From: Holothuria scabra
Taxonomy: Eukaryota > Echinodermata > Holothuroidea > Aspidochirotida > Holothuriidae
Reading direction: 5' to 3'
Assembly (NCBI GenBank): GCA_037179385.1
Contig: CM074184.1
Span: 18,184,001 to 18,248,000, forward strand
DNA: 64,000 nucleotides
In this document: positions 47,688-60,148 of the stretch, one piece after another
Layout: the number at the start of each line of letters is the position of its first letter
How positions within the stretch are numbered: the stretch's first letter is position 1
The notes under the pieces: model-generated
Seen by the model: the letters and a program-made list of their open reading frames with translations, nothing else
Told to the model about the DNA's origin: nothing
The model's database searches: none
Program-made: the position numbers and the translations under genes

Positions 47688-48764
47688 ACTGATGCACAAC
47701 TCTGAATAAAAAAAAAAAAACAAAATCAAATTTGACACCACAATGTCATGAACTAGGCCCTACTCTTGAAACTTTTTGTCAAACAGTGAAAAATTTCTCT
47801 GTGACATACTGTACTTTAAGAACAGTAACCTTCCTTCATGGACAGTTCTTCAGCCTTGTTTCATTGAGATGACACAACTGTTTCCTTCAGTTCTTTCCTA
47901 AAGTGTGGCTAATAAGTAACATAGTAGAGATAACTTCAATACCGCATATGTACAACAGGGTACAGTGCTTGTAATAACTCCTGTACATTCTACCATACAC
48001 TACATTTTGGAAAAAAAAAAAACTAGAGCGATTTGAAAGCAGCTTTACAACTTTCAGTTTTGCAGTGAAGAGATGTTTCAAATATGGAAGAACCTGAAGA
48101 TTCCCCTACTCAAAAATGTTGGAGAGAAGGGATTTTAACAGCTACTTAAAAGTACACAGCATAAACAGTACCACTGTTGTTTGTAGACTAATCCAAGTAA
48201 GCAGTTCCATGCAGGAAATTGTATGGATGAGAGTGTAAAGGTTGAGATTAAACACAAACTGGATTACCCTTAATTAAACAAGAAATGAGAGTAGCAGCTA
48301 CTGTAGAGTATACTGTAGAACAAGTGATTCCCACCAATTTTTTCAAGCAACCCAAATTTCATTTTGGCATTCTTCAGCAACCCAAGTGCTACATTATGTG
48401 GAGGCAGTACAGTACAACCTCCAAAAGTACAGTAATGATTGCCATCCTGTGGGAGGGGCCTACAGTACTGCAAGTTTCTGGAAAAGTATAAATGCTTAGC
48501 ATGCAAAATGGTGCATCTTTTGCCATTTCCTATGCCAAGTGATACAGTCAAAGTTCAAGAATAGAAATCCCATGCCAACACTGTGTGATCAAGATCTGCA
48601 CAGCAGCTGTGGATGACATTATAAAATACTGCTTCAAATTTAATGGTACTCTAGCTTAATAATGGCATCAAGTCTTGTGGCTTCATAATTTTGCCATGTT
48701 GTCAATATGAAACAAAGATCATGTTAAAACATGTTAAGTACTCTCAGTCTCTCATCTACTGTAC

Positions 48765-48925
48765 CCTAGAACCTACTGCCGTTGTGAGTGATGCTCCGCA
48801 TAAGCAATGGAGTAGGGAAAACAAGCCAGTGAGCCACAACTGGAAAAAAGGAAGTGGCCGGCTGGACTTGAACCAATAGGTTGGAAACTGGGCCGTAAAA
48901 CTACATCTAACTAAACTAACTCTGT
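48765..48925 (+). mobile_element. SINE, 5'-truncated copy
   Basis: CCTAGAACCTACTGCCGTTG, AGCAATGGAGTAGGGAAAAC, AAGCCAGTGAGCCACAACTG and ACCAATAGGTTGGAAACTGG match the SINE body. The tail is TCTAACTAAACTAACTC. The tRNA-like head is missing. Confidence 0.65.
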
Positions 48926-49002
48926 ACCCTGGCATCACAACCAACCTCTAAATATGAAATATTTGGCAGCAATTTTTCCTCCAGCTTTCATTTCACAAAG
49001 GA

Positions 49003-49486
49003 AACTAGAGCAGCTACTGTATGCTGCAGAATTTCAATACTTTTAAGCAGGATCAATGGTAATCATGGAGCAGTCGAATGGTGTGTTTCAGTTTTTCATG
49101 ATACGACAGAAAAGAGCAACATCCTTTTGGTGATCAGTTTCAGTATCATGCATAAAAATGAAAGAAACTTCCATTATCAAATACAGTGCAAAGTTGGTTA
49201 AGCTACAGTATTGTGGTGCACTGTGGTCATTCCAATGTTTGTAGCACAGAGTTACAGTAAAATACCCTGATATTGTACACTTTATGCTAAAAATTTCAAA
49301 TGGTTATCAAATATCAAAACAAAAAATCAATAATGATACTGTTATGCCAAAAAAATAATCATTGTTAAGCATATTCAAACTATTGTACAAAGCATCAGCA
49401 ATTATGTAGCTGAATGGAGATAACTCTTATAAAAAAAAAAATAATAATAACAACTTTCTAAACCAGTTCCAACAAAACTAGTTTTC
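49003..49486. repeat. Unit 1 of a local direct duplication
   Basis: This 480-bp stretch is repeated in the same orientation at 50229-50697. Shared blocks include GATCAATGGTAATCATG, CATCCTTTTGGTGATCA, TGTGGTGCACTGT, GGTTATCAA and AACTTTCTAA followed by CCAGTTCCA. It lies in intron 1 of copy 2. Confidence 0.75.
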
Positions 49487-50228
49487 CAACTACTACTTCC
49501 TACCAATCCTACCTACAGTAGTTTTCCTATTTCTCTTGTTATCTCATTGAAACCTGTTGGTGAAGAGTACAATACTGTAGATCATCTTAACAGTTAACTT
49601 ACTGCATGCTTGATTTACTGTAGCAGCAGCTTGAAGCCAAAGATGAAATAATAGACTGAATACATACCATTGCATTATGGGAAAAAAATGAGTATAAACA
49701 ATGGACTGACATAACACTTTTCTTTTGCACAACTTCTTAACCACTTTTCAGAGAAAAAATGCCATGTAATTTGGTTGGAAACATTCTCTGCTCAGCAGTG
49801 AAGCTGTTGAAAGACTCATACTGTAGTATTACTTATAGCTGCGAAAAGAGGAATTTTGATTTTTGTATGTTGAAGTAGAATCTAATGAAACACACACACA
49901 ATAGCTTACTTACAGCAAGCTACCTTTGAGATTATCAAGTGAAAATTCTGACTGCTTCAATAATTATACCATGGTATGCTCTACAAGATATTATGATAAA
50001 AAAGTAAAACCTACCAAACATGGAAGTTCTTCTAATAGTTAATACTATATCCCTAATCCTATTGTAGATGTACATAAATCCATTCCAAATAGTCAATAAA
50101 AGCTGTAGCAGGAATGAAGGTGTGTCTACAGACTTATTCTTGGGATTTGAATTTTATTACAGAATGAGTATGTTTCAGTTTCATAATTCCTAAAAATTTA
50201 CAAGCTTGATTGGTACAAAAATAACTAC

Positions 50229-50697
50229 AAGTAGAGCAGCAGCTATGCTGCAAATTCTCAATACTTTTACTGTAGGCATGATCAATGGTAATCATGAAGC
50301 AGTGGAATGATGTGTTTAATTTTTTTTATGATACAACAGTAAATAGCAAACATCCTTTTGGTGATCATGTACAGTACCATACATAAGAATGAAATATGAC
50401 ACAAACTTTCCATATCACATAGTCTATAGTACAGGTGGTTAAGCTATTGTGGTGCACTGTTGTCATTCAAATATTTATAGCTGAGATTTATAATATCCCA
50501 ATACCATACATTTTTATGCTACTGTAAGGATCAAAAAGGTTATCAATTAAAACAAAAAAAAATCAATAAAGATACTTTTAAACTAAAAAATCTTTGTAAA
50601 GTAAACTTGCACTTCAAAGCACAACTAATTATCCAGCTAGATGGAGATCAGTCTTACAAGAAAGAAACTTTCTAACCAGTTCCATCATAGTTTCAGG
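50229..50697. repeat. Unit 2 of a local direct duplication
   Basis: It matches 49003-49486 with many substitutions and small gaps, about 1.22 kb apart. Homology stops around 50697, where the LINE begins. Confidence 0.75.
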
Positions 50698-51894
50698 GGT
50701 GAGGGATTACAGTTCTAGGAGTATCTCTGATGTCAGTTGTGTTGAGGTTCCTATCCAAGCTCAGAGAGATTTAAATCATACCCCAACTGACAGTGACAGG
50801 GCAGTTTGTGGGATCAAAGTTATGTTTGCTAATCGACAGAGCATTCTTAAAAATTCGATGAATTTCTAGCACAGATTTCCATTGACAGTCCAGACATTGT
50901 TGGAGTTACAGAAACATGGCTCCATAGTGAGGTCAGCAACTCTGAAGTTCAGGTTCCTGGGTACAAAATTTTCAGGAAAGATACAGTAGGACTGATACTA
51001 TCTGTGGTAGAGGCAGAGGGGTTAAAAACTGTTTGCCAAGGATAGTATAAATTGTGTTGAAGTCACCAGCAAGTTTTCCTGTGGGTTTTCTAACTGCTTG
51101 TGGTGTGAACTTAGCTTTAGCAATGAGTATTACATTCACTTGCTTGTCAGTATTGTTTACCATTCACCAAATTCTTGCGCTGAGAATAATCACAGATTGT
51201 TTCAAATTTTTAGGAAAATTTCTACCCAAAGGGCTGTTGGATTTGGGGATTTTAGTTTTCCTGATATTGAATGGTATTCCTGTACTAGTGGGTTGAATGG
51301 GAGGGATTTTCTAGAGGTTGTGCATGATGGTTTCTTCACTCAGCATGTTCTGTTTCCCACTCGTGAGAATAATTGTCTTGATTTGTTGTTAAGTACTGAT
51401 GAAAACATGGCTTTAAAGAAATGTACTGTAGCTAATGGTGGTAAGGTAGGGTCTAGTGACCATGACCTTATTTGTTTTCAAGAGTTACTGTATCTTGTTT
51501 CAGCAATCATAATGGTAGTAACAAGACAATTCTAGATTTCAGCAAGGCTAACTTTACTCGTGCTAAGGAGCTTTGAACCATATATTGGGCAGCCGGTTTG
51601 TCTCACTAAGGCCCTGCTGAGGCGTGGAGTGTTTTCTGGGATGTTGTTTCTGACACAACAATGTTGTGCATCCCACTTAAGAAAGCTGTGGTTAAAAATA
51701 GACCTACCGTATTTGGATTTCTAGAGAGGATCTTAGAGCAACTGGGAAGAAACGTAAGTGTTAGCGCCAATATGAGGCCAGTGAAAGCCCAGGTAACCTA
51801 CTGTAGCAGCTTACAAGAAGCAGGAACACTTAGTTAAAAATTTGGTAAATGGAACTAAAATTAGGTTTGAAAAGAAGTTGGCCAAGGAGGTTAA

Positions 51895-52199
51895 AGGCAG
51901 TCATTCATCATCCTAAACTACAGTTTCAGTATACATACATCTTTAACTCTCAATTGGTACAGCTCTTTGATTGGCATCACATTCAAACAATGCATCATAG
52001 CTAAATTACACAGCATGGGCACTGAGAGTGTCTTGATTACACATTATGGACTTGTATGGCTACTGGGACAAGCCATGAAGCAATAAACTAGGATTGTGTG
52101 AGGATAAAGATGAGTTTTACACTGTAGATAAATGTGGGAGGGGCTAGAAGTAAGTAGGTTGGGAGAATTGGAACTGTTTGGGTTGATGAAAATATGCCT
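51895..52199. mobile_element. TTAA MITE (300-bp family) inside the CR1-like LINE
   Basis: TTAA at 51891-51894 and 52200-52203. Removing the element together with one TTAA rejoins the LINE reading frame exactly (AKEV, then KINPKSFHAYV). This shows independently that TTAA is the duplicated target. The core (TCTCAATTGGTACAGCTCTT, TGATTGGC) identifies the family. Confidence 0.8.
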
Positions 52200-53855
52200 T
52201 TAAGATTAACCCCAAATCTTTTCATGCCTATGTGGGTTCTAAGCAGAAACTTAAGGAGGTTGTGGGGCCTCTTAAAGGTATTGATAATACTTTGGCTAAT
52301 AGTGACCATCAGGGTATGACTAACTTGTTGAGTGACTTTTTTGTATCCGTTTTTACCAAGGGATCATCTTTGTTGGGGACTTGTAGGGGTTCTGATATCT
52401 CTTCTTCAATCAGTTATGTCATTTTTTTAAAGGAACAGGTTTGTAGAAAGTTAAAGAGTTTGAAGGCTAGTAAGTCCCCTGGGCCAGATGGGGTCCACCC
52501 AGCCATTTTACATGAATGCCGATGAGATTTTGTCAGTTCCTCTTTCCATCATTTTCAGAAGTGTCTGGATTCAAGTTTTGTATAGATAGCAAATGTTACT
52601 CCAATTTTTAAGAAGGGGGATCGAATTATGCCTTGCAATTACAAGCCTGTCAATTTAACCAGTGTTGTGTGCAAAGTTATCGAATCTTTAATTAAGGATA
52701 GTTTACTCAAACCATCTTTTAGACAATGAGTTCCTTTATTTGTCACACCATGGTTTCCTGCCAAGTAGATCTTGTGTTACTAACTTACTGAGCTTTCTTG
52801 AAGATGTCTCTTCATCTCTTGATTTTGGGTATGGTGTTGATGTCATTTACATTGACTTTTCAAAGGTTTTTGATAAAGTTCCATTAGGTAGGCTAATGGT
52901 TAAATTGCATAGGTTAGGGGTTCAGGGCAATTGTGCTGATTGGATTAATTCGTGGCTTCATGGTACTGTAGATCCCAGAGAGGTGCTGTCAATGTTAACT
53001 TCTCCTCTTGGAAAGTAGTCACAAGTGGAGTACCACGGGGTCCTGTCCTTGGCGGACTTCTTTTCTTAATCTTCATCAGTGATATTGATAGTTCTCTTAC
53101 ATCTCTGTAAGTAAGTTTGCAGATGATACTAAGCTTTATAGGAAGATTGGCATTTTGGATGATGCCTTACTGCTGCAGAAAGATCTGGATAGGTTATTTT
53201 CTTGGTCTCAGACCTGGCAAATGTTTTTTAATGCAGATAAGTGTAAGGTCCTTCACTTTAGCTCTATAAGTTTTAGCTATGATTATAACATAATGGTATT
53301 GTTTTAAGTAATGTCACCTTCAAGAAAGATCTGGGTGTTGTAATTACTGGGGATTTGTATCAATGCAGTGTGCAGCCATTGCTGCAAAGGCTAATAGAGT
53401 GTTTGGATTGATCAAGAGGAATTTCATCAATTTTAGTAAAGGTATTGTACTAAATTTGTATAAGCAGTTGGTAAGACCCCATCTTGACTATGCAGCTCAG
53501 GCTTGGAGCCCCTATGAACAAGACAAGTTTTTTTTAGAGCAAGTTCAGAGGAGAGACACTCTCCTTATACCTGAGGTGAGAAATTTACCTTATCATGCTA
53601 GGCTTAAGCATCTTGGGCTTACAGTACCACTTTAGAGCTGAGAAGGATTAGGGGGACATGCTCCAGGTTTACAAGTTTCTTTGTGAAAGGAATCCCCTTC
53701 TGACTTGTAGTCATTTAAGGGTTTTAAAGTAATTCTCGGGTGCGTGGGCATTTTAAAAAGCTGGAAAAACCTTTTGCAAGGCTTGACATTAGGAAGTTTA
53801 GTTAATCGAATAGAGTTGTCAATGAGTGGAGTTGTCTGCCAGATTGAGTAGTTAA

Positions 53856-54151
53856 AGGGCCAAACCTCTCGCCCTTAAGTACAATTTTGGTACCAGGGTA
53901 CCAAAATTCTCAATTGGCTCGGCTCTTTGATTGACAGCTGATTCAAACAATGCAGAGTGCCAAAGCATACTGTAGGCCTATTAGTGGAATGAACAGTACT
54001 GCGAGTATTTTCATTATATAAAAAATTGAGTTTTTCTTTACTCACCCTGAAGCAATAAACTGAGACAGTGTCTGGATGAGGATGAATTTCAGAAAATGGT
54101 GGGAAGAAGGGTAGGAGAATTGGTATTGTTTGGGGTGAGAGAACTGGGCCT
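53856..54151. mobile_element. TTAA MITE (300-bp family) inside the LINE 3' end
   Basis: The left flank is TTAA at 53852-53855; the right flank has decayed to CTAA. Ends are AGGGCCAAACCTCTCGCCC and GGGGTGAGAGAACTGGGCCT, 296 bp. Excision rejoins the LINE C-terminal peptide (LPD, stop, VVNSPSVHCFK). It is the second member of this family in the same LINE. Confidence 0.8.
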
Positions 54152-54403
54152 CTAACTCCCCATCAGTTCACTGCTTTAAGGTGACAAGTTTTTCCATGAC
54201 TGTGGTAGAATCTGATTGTGTGTGGCTGTTATCAAGCTGTGGTGGTTTGACTTTTAATTAGGGCTTGGACTTCAGGGCATCTTATGCCGTATGTGGCCTT
54301 GGCCCTCCATTGCCCTTCAACCTGTTATGTTATGTAATTATGTTAAACAGAGGCCTAACGCTAGACTAGGTTATATATAGGCCTAGGCCTAGGCTAGGCC
54401 TAC

Positions 54404-54830
54404 CTGCTGGTAGAATCGTCGTCAATGATAACAGTGGAGTTTGCTACAACATAAAGATGTATAGGAGTCTGACTAAGTACAGTATTCCAATTTTCTGCAC
54501 CGCTTTAGGCTGCTTCAAAAACGACCGCGTTCTTAGATCGCCTGCTGTCCTGGTTTGATGTAACGTTAGGCCCTCAGCCTGTATCGTTGTTACCATTTAA
54601 CATCGCTCGGCCGAAATGTCTCATCTACTGCTGGAGCGCTAGTACACATGTATGCAGTATGACGCGAACGCTACTGCAGTAGTCACATCCAGCTGACTTG
54701 CGCTTGGCAACACGCCTCCAGCTATTCCACTCAATCATATACGCATGCGATTCGCTAGATTTTTTTTCTCATTACGTTTTAGACGAATCTTGTTAATGGA
54801 GGTAAGCTTCTAAGCAAATATGTCGAAGTT
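54404..54830 (-). promoter_or_regulatory. Candidate promoter and non-coding first exon of GRB2 copy 2
   Basis: The minus strand shows a donor-like CAGCAG|GTAGGC at 54404. Just upstream, CpG dinucleotides reappear abruptly (about 54480-54800, with CGCG, CTCGGCCG, AGCGC and GACGCG) after 20 kb with almost none. An unmethylated, CpG-retaining start next to a CpG-depleted gene body is the usual pattern at invertebrate housekeeping genes. The exact start site and exon limits cannot be read from sequence alone. Confidence 0.35.
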
Positions 54831-55252
54831 AGTTAATAAGTCATTCCAAAATGCCTGCTTTTCACTCTGTTTAGCTCTACTTTGAAATCGGATTTGGAAA
54901 AAGTATGTCAAATATCCATCACTTTGTAACCACAACCTTGACGATGCGAGAAACAGTTCTTTGAGACATGTTTCACTTTATTGGTCATTGCCCTATATGT
55001 GGTAAGGAAAAAATATAGCATGCAGAAATACAGTATACCGAAATACGGACACATCACAGCAGTACATCATGAAGAATATATTTATATAGATCAGTGGACA
55101 CCGAAAGACATACTCGTACTATACTACACTACGTCTCAATCTGACTCACACACATGCACATGGTCATGTTAACGTGCGCCGCCGCCTGATACGACTGGTT
55201 CCGTTTTTCGTGGAAACTGTTTCACATGATTTCATGTTTCCAAGGCAAATGG

Positions 55253-55489
55253 CAAGTTACCACGAAATTAAAGCTTATTCATCACATTATGTCTCGTAAT
55301 TATTGTATTGATCGAGTCTTTCCATCATGTAGCTAGCAAACTTCAATGGAACGGGGGATGGGGTTTCTTAAAATAAGAACCCCACCCCCGTTCCATTGAA
55401 GTTTGCTAACTATATGATGGAAAGATTCGATCAATACAATAATCACGAGACACAATGTGATGAATAAGCTTTAATTTCGTATTAACTTG
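55253..55489. repeat. Long near-perfect hairpin, arms about 118 bp
   Basis: The left arm, from CAAGTTACCACGAAATTAAA to GGGGTTTCTTA, is the reverse complement of the right arm down to ATTTCGTATTAACTTG. I count about eight differences and a single-base gap, with almost no loop at the centre (about 55370). Five of the differences in the inner arms are transitions. It is about 0.5 kb upstream of the CpG-containing presumed promoter of GRB2 copy 2. There is no second copy in the window and no clear target duplication. Confidence 0.85.
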
Positions 55490-55499
55490 GCTTTTGAAA

Positions 55500-58220
55500 T
55501 TTGGCTTTTGTAAGGACCATTAAAAAGTTAGGGTATCTATTGAAAAATATGTTCTTCATATAGGCAAAATCAAAAACGTTAAGTTGGCGACAGCTGAAAT
55601 TCTTTTGGGGTTACTTATTTACATATTGAGCAGTTGTCTCATTTTCGCTTATGTGAAAACTCCGCTTAGATTCTAAAATGACCGCCGTAGTGAACAAGTC
55701 AAGGTACCGCCCACTTTTTGTATGAATTTACTTGACAATTTGTATCTTAATTAAAAATTTACCTCTTATATGAAACAAAATCGAATGACAATCATTTTAC
55801 TAACATGATTCCAAAGAAATTATTAGGAAAGGAAACCTAAAATGCTTGCAAATGCAACTTTGAGCCTTTCCATGCCCTTTTTCTGACTTTTGTGCTTTGG
55901 AAGAGTCCGTTTTTGTGTGGAAGCTTAATATCTAGCCTTGGTAAAAATGTTTAATATTGAATCAAATTGAATGTATAATAAATGTATTACTACATTTTAA
56001 ACAAACTGTTGTTTATAAAATCAAACAATGATATTTTTTGTAAACAACGGATTCTGTACAGTGTTAATATTCAGTGAGAAACTATCTGTTCCCCTTCTAA
56101 ATAGTGGAGGAATCAAATGAATAAACATACCCACTGCTTCGTAGAAACCAATTCACAAGGGGTTTTTTAACCAAGAAAGTACGGTGGGGAAAAGTGTGCA
56201 ACGGATATTTTTGACCGGTGAAAGATGTTGTTAAGACATGGATTGACAAAATTGTCCTCGTTGTCCTTAATTTGCTATTGAATTAGTACAGAACCTTAGC
56301 TGGTTGTTTTCTGGCCTGGAACGGTGGCTCTTCAGTGAGTTTTGTACGGACAAGTTAACTTTATATGAGCTAAGGCATAATGAGGAATGTATTAATGACT
56401 GAACAAACTGTATTTATTGAAGTGACATACAGTATCGTTTGGTTTTCGCCCCTTGGCTCTTCGCCAGAGAGTCGTGGGGACTTTTAGAAAAAAACAGTAT
56501 TAACGGTTTCTATGAAACCCCTATAGATACACTGTGGTAGAAAATCTACGAAAAAAGTGAGGGCGCTCTCAAAATGAGACAAAACTGTTCAATTTGATCG
56601 CACTAAGACTTCAAGACGAGACTAGAAGTTTGTCCGAAAAGTTTTTCCAAATCTTAAACGAAGATTTGAAAACTAATTGTTTATTATGTTGAAGAAATTA
56701 AGAAATGAAATGAAAGATATTTTTTGGTACGGTCATAATGAAAGTTTTCGGTGTTTTATTTAGTGATATGCCTTTCAACTTCAAGAGAAAAATCAAAAGA
56801 ACAAAATTAACTTGAAGGCCCTCGGACCATAGCTCGAAAATTTTCCAGCGGAAAAATTTTCTCTTCCCATATATTTGGAAAATTATATTTTATATATTTA
56901 CATATATTGACATAGGCGAGATTTTTTTTTAAAGTTGAGAACCCTCAGACAGTAGGCATTTCCATGGCTCATAAAGCAGTCATTACTTTGAGCATTCTTT
57001 CGCAATAAAATTTTCATTTCATAATATTGTCCAAAAACGAAGAATAATTTGCACGCTTGCATTGTTTTACTAAATTATTTATTCAACCAAAACACTATAA
57101 ACGGAGCGCCACCATCAGTTGGAGCTGAGCGTACAGAAATTTGTGGAAAATCTATCCCCTCAGATAGTCGGAAATGGCATTTACCAGTCTTCTAGCTTGA
57201 AATGAAGCAGTCGATATTTTGAGCTTTCTTTTGGAACGAAAGTTTCACTTCAATAGAAAAAAACCAACTTGCTTAGTGTCTCAGAAAATTACCAGATAAA
57301 AGATACTGTTACAAGTAGATGTAATGGACTTGTTTCTTTTCGGTTCAAAACTGTGCAAAGGAATTGGAAAACATTGTTTTGACTTATTCAATTGCGAGGC
57401 ACCGGTCCACTAAATAGGTGAAATTTTCTTACGTGACTGTCCGAACTCCAGAGTATGAAATGATTTTACTTCCAACGTATTTGAATATGTCACGTTACCT
57501 AGTTACAAGGTGGCTTCAAATGATTTTTTCAGTCAGACTTACCACTGTTCATCATGTGAAGTTGAAAACGGCAAGGCCGATTTTCACCGTTGACAGAATT
57601 CGCCTGTGTTGGCAAGCCAGATGGCAGTCCATTGGGCACTGCATGCACATGAACAACTTCTCATCCGTTTTTGTAAGGAAAATTCGGAATTGTGAGTTTC
57701 CTTGAAGAATACGGTCTTGTATTAAGCAAAATCGTGAAGATCGTCCTAATGACTAAAGTTTATTAGGCCCACATCTTTCATCGTGGGCCTGTAGATGAAG
57801 GCTCCGCAACGAAATCGGATTTTCTGAACAACAGGGGGAGGTCAGCCTTTGCCAACGGCTGAACGGGGGCATGACCTTGCGCTCACGGACTAAAGATGGG
57901 ACGAGAGGTAGCATAGCTAGTAAGGAGTGATTAAAAACCGGTTCTGAAATGCATTAAAATAACGTTTATACAAATGAAAAAAAAAACAGTTGAAGATCAT
58001 CCACCCAGTACTTCAGTCCTTTACGTTTTTCATTTTAAGACCATTCCCCCAAAATGGACATCCTTCCCCCGAGGGGAGGCTGAGGAGATAGGACAAGGTA
58101 CATGGAGTGAGGTATAACAGGGCTACGAAGAAATGATCGAAAATTTGTTCCGATATGTATTACAACAAAATATGTTCAAGATCACCCATTCAGTATAACA
58201 GTTTATTCCTAGTATATAGG
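55500..58220. other. Upstream flank without supported genes
   Basis: Apart from one minus-strand module of the GGTGGCGCTCCG family at 57095-57185, I see only AT-rich non-coding DNA. The longest frame (57418-57705, 95 codons, plus) has no recognisable domain or splice context. Confidence 0.5.
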
Positions 58221-58235
58221 GTTTTTAATTGCTTT

Positions 58236-58262
58236 TTTATTTATTTATTTATTCATTTTATT

Positions 58263-58321
<59 letters not shown>

Positions 58322-58325
58322 TTTG
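58236..58325. repeat. (ATTT)n microsatellite
   Basis: About 22 slightly interrupted ATTT units. A short tyrosine/isoleucine-rich open frame across it is only the translation of the repeat. Confidence 0.9.
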
Positions 58326-58604
58326 TTGTCTCTTAACTTGATTGTGATGTGAGTGAATATATAACTTAATAGAGAAGTGTTTTGTAAGGAAAATTGTGAC
58401 AAGGTAGTCTACGATTTCATGTTGTATATAGTTATTAGTTTGTTAAGAACCCAGTGCTCAATGCAGAAAGATGATAGATAGAAAAAACAATGGATGATTG
58501 TTTGAATGTAGAAGAGTATTATTATGTTAATAAAATGTTAATAAATTTACAAATTGATTTCAAAATTACAAAAGAGAATGAACAATAAAGATGGAGTAAA
58601 AAAA

Positions 58605-58765
58605 AAGAAATTATTTATTTATTTATTTTTTGAGGCCTCCTCAACGAAAACGTCGACCTTCCCCGACGGGGGCCAGTGTTCCGTCGACCCACGGTCCCCG
58701 CTGGCGCAACCCTTGAGGCACCCCTCTGACTACCACACTGGCGTACGAGACAGAGTTAAAGGGGC
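58605..58765 (-). mobile_element. Possible LINE 3' end with (AAAT)n tail
   Basis: On the minus strand a GC-rich stretch (CCCCGTCGGGGAAGGTCGAC, GTTTTCGTTGAGGAGGCCTC) runs into AAATAAATAAATAA. This resembles the tail of the LINE fragment at 46262. No coding part is visible. Confidence 0.35.
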
Positions 58766-59147
58766 AGATACTGACTCCCTGAAATTTTCACAACACCTGA
58801 ATTTTGCAGCAGGGCGAGGAAAAATTTCGGGAAACTATTTACCGTATATGTTTTTGCAACACATAAAACATAAAAAAATTCTTTCAAACATTATTATTCT
58901 CGAAAATATACATATGAACATTGTCACGGCAAAATTTCGATGAAAATTCGAAAGGATCACATTGAAAAAAATCGGTAAGCCTCAGCATTCTAATAGCATA
59001 AGTACGGAGAAAGCAATACTCACTTCTGTAGGTAAGTCTTGCACACTTTGCCAAACAGCCCAAATTGGTGGGATATTCGGGCCAAAGTTGCGCAAAGGAG
59101 TTCAGGGTTGTTTTCAATTGCCAGATTACGCTGTCAACAGTCGGAAG

Positions 59148-59240
59148 AGTGTACAGGTGTGTAAAGAATGGGACCTGTTGGTACAGGGCAGGGGAATGCG
59201 TCACATGATGCCTTCTATACTCTTTACACACCTGTACACT
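59148..59240. repeat. Perfect 20-bp inverted repeat, 53-nt spacer
   Basis: AGTGTACAGGTGTGTAAAGA at 59148-59167 and its exact complement TCTTTACACACCTGTACACT at 59221-59240 could form a stem-loop. I do not see longer arms or a known RNA family. Confidence 0.6.
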
Positions 59241-60148
59241 TTCATAACATACCTTTACACATCAGGGTGCCCCCGCAAAAAAGTTCAACCCAAATATAAA
59301 TTTACTCTTATTTCAGCGACTTATAATTGTATCTGTGGCGTGAGATATGAAAAAGCAGAAACGAAATCACTCGAATCACGATAAATTGAGTCAAAGTAAT
59401 TAAATGACATGTATTCATAGGGTTGGTGTGAGGTATAAATAAACAGAAAATCAATTCAAACGGGCTCGGAAATGTCGTTTCCGATAATCTGGAAGAAATT
59501 TTCAACGGAAAAAATTATCTGAGATTGTAGCTCACCCCTGTAGATTAGTATATGTCCTACAAAAGAAACACCGGTAGGTAGGAAAATATGGAATTGACTG
59601 GACCATTGCGGCAACCCCATGTGTGACAGTTCCAAAATGTTAGTGGTATATTTTATTTGATAAATCTTCTGATCATTTTGCAATTTTATCATGAGTTACT
59701 GTTCAAATGAACATTTTTGCAAACAAAATTTGAACTTGCTTACAGTTGATTTGATTTTGCTAACAAACATGGGAAATCTTTTTTCTTCTTTTTGTCTTTT
59801 TTATATATTCTATTTCTTGTAAAGGTGGCCTGCTTAGTAAAAGCTTTTTGCTTTTTCAGGCTTTCTCCACCGCTTTCTGTTATTTTATATTTGCTTCTAC
59901 TATTTATGATTTTTGTGGAAAATAAAATGAATTGAATTAAATTAAATTAAATTGAAATGCCATTTCCGGTTGTATGAGGTCGCGACTTTCAAAATTTTCT
60001 TATCGCTTCCTGCCAACTAATTGTGAAGCTTCGCTTAGATAGCCTTTCGGGCAGCATAAAAACTTCAGTCCTGCCCCAGCCAAAGATGTTGCCATTTACC
60101 TTTCAAGTTGCACATGAACCAGAGGTGGGATCTGCCCTTGGTTAAAGT

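Larger units (their letters stand above)
50700..54360 (+). mobile_element. CR1-like non-LTR retrotransposon, degenerate, in intron 1 of copy 2 (antisense)
   Basis: The plus strand encodes an apurinic-type endonuclease (about 50815-51500; NRQSILKNS, VGVTETWLHSEV, with GSSDHDL near its end). A reverse transcriptase follows (52240-53640) with LKASKSPGPDGVHPAILHE, VDVIYIDFSKVFDKVPLGRL and the catalytic KFADDTKLY at about 53110-53140. The CR1-typical C-terminus comes last (LYKQLVRPHLDYAAQAWSPY). Several stops and frameshifts break it, for example between 53018 and 53110, so it is inactive. Two TTAA MITEs interrupt it. The 3' end fades near TGTTATGTTATGTAATTATG. It lies antisense to GRB2 copy 2. 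Confidence 0.85.

Noticed and set aside
52232..53635. Reverse-transcriptase-like frames as a host gene
   Set aside because: CR1-type LINE remains with stops, frameshifts and MITE insertions; not a cellular gene.
57418..57705. 95-codon plus-strand frame in the upstream flank
   Set aside because: No domain recognised, no splice context; within chance expectation for this base composition.
58155..58352. 65-codon frame rich in Tyr, Leu, Phe and Ile
   Set aside because: Translation of the (ATTT)n microsatellite.
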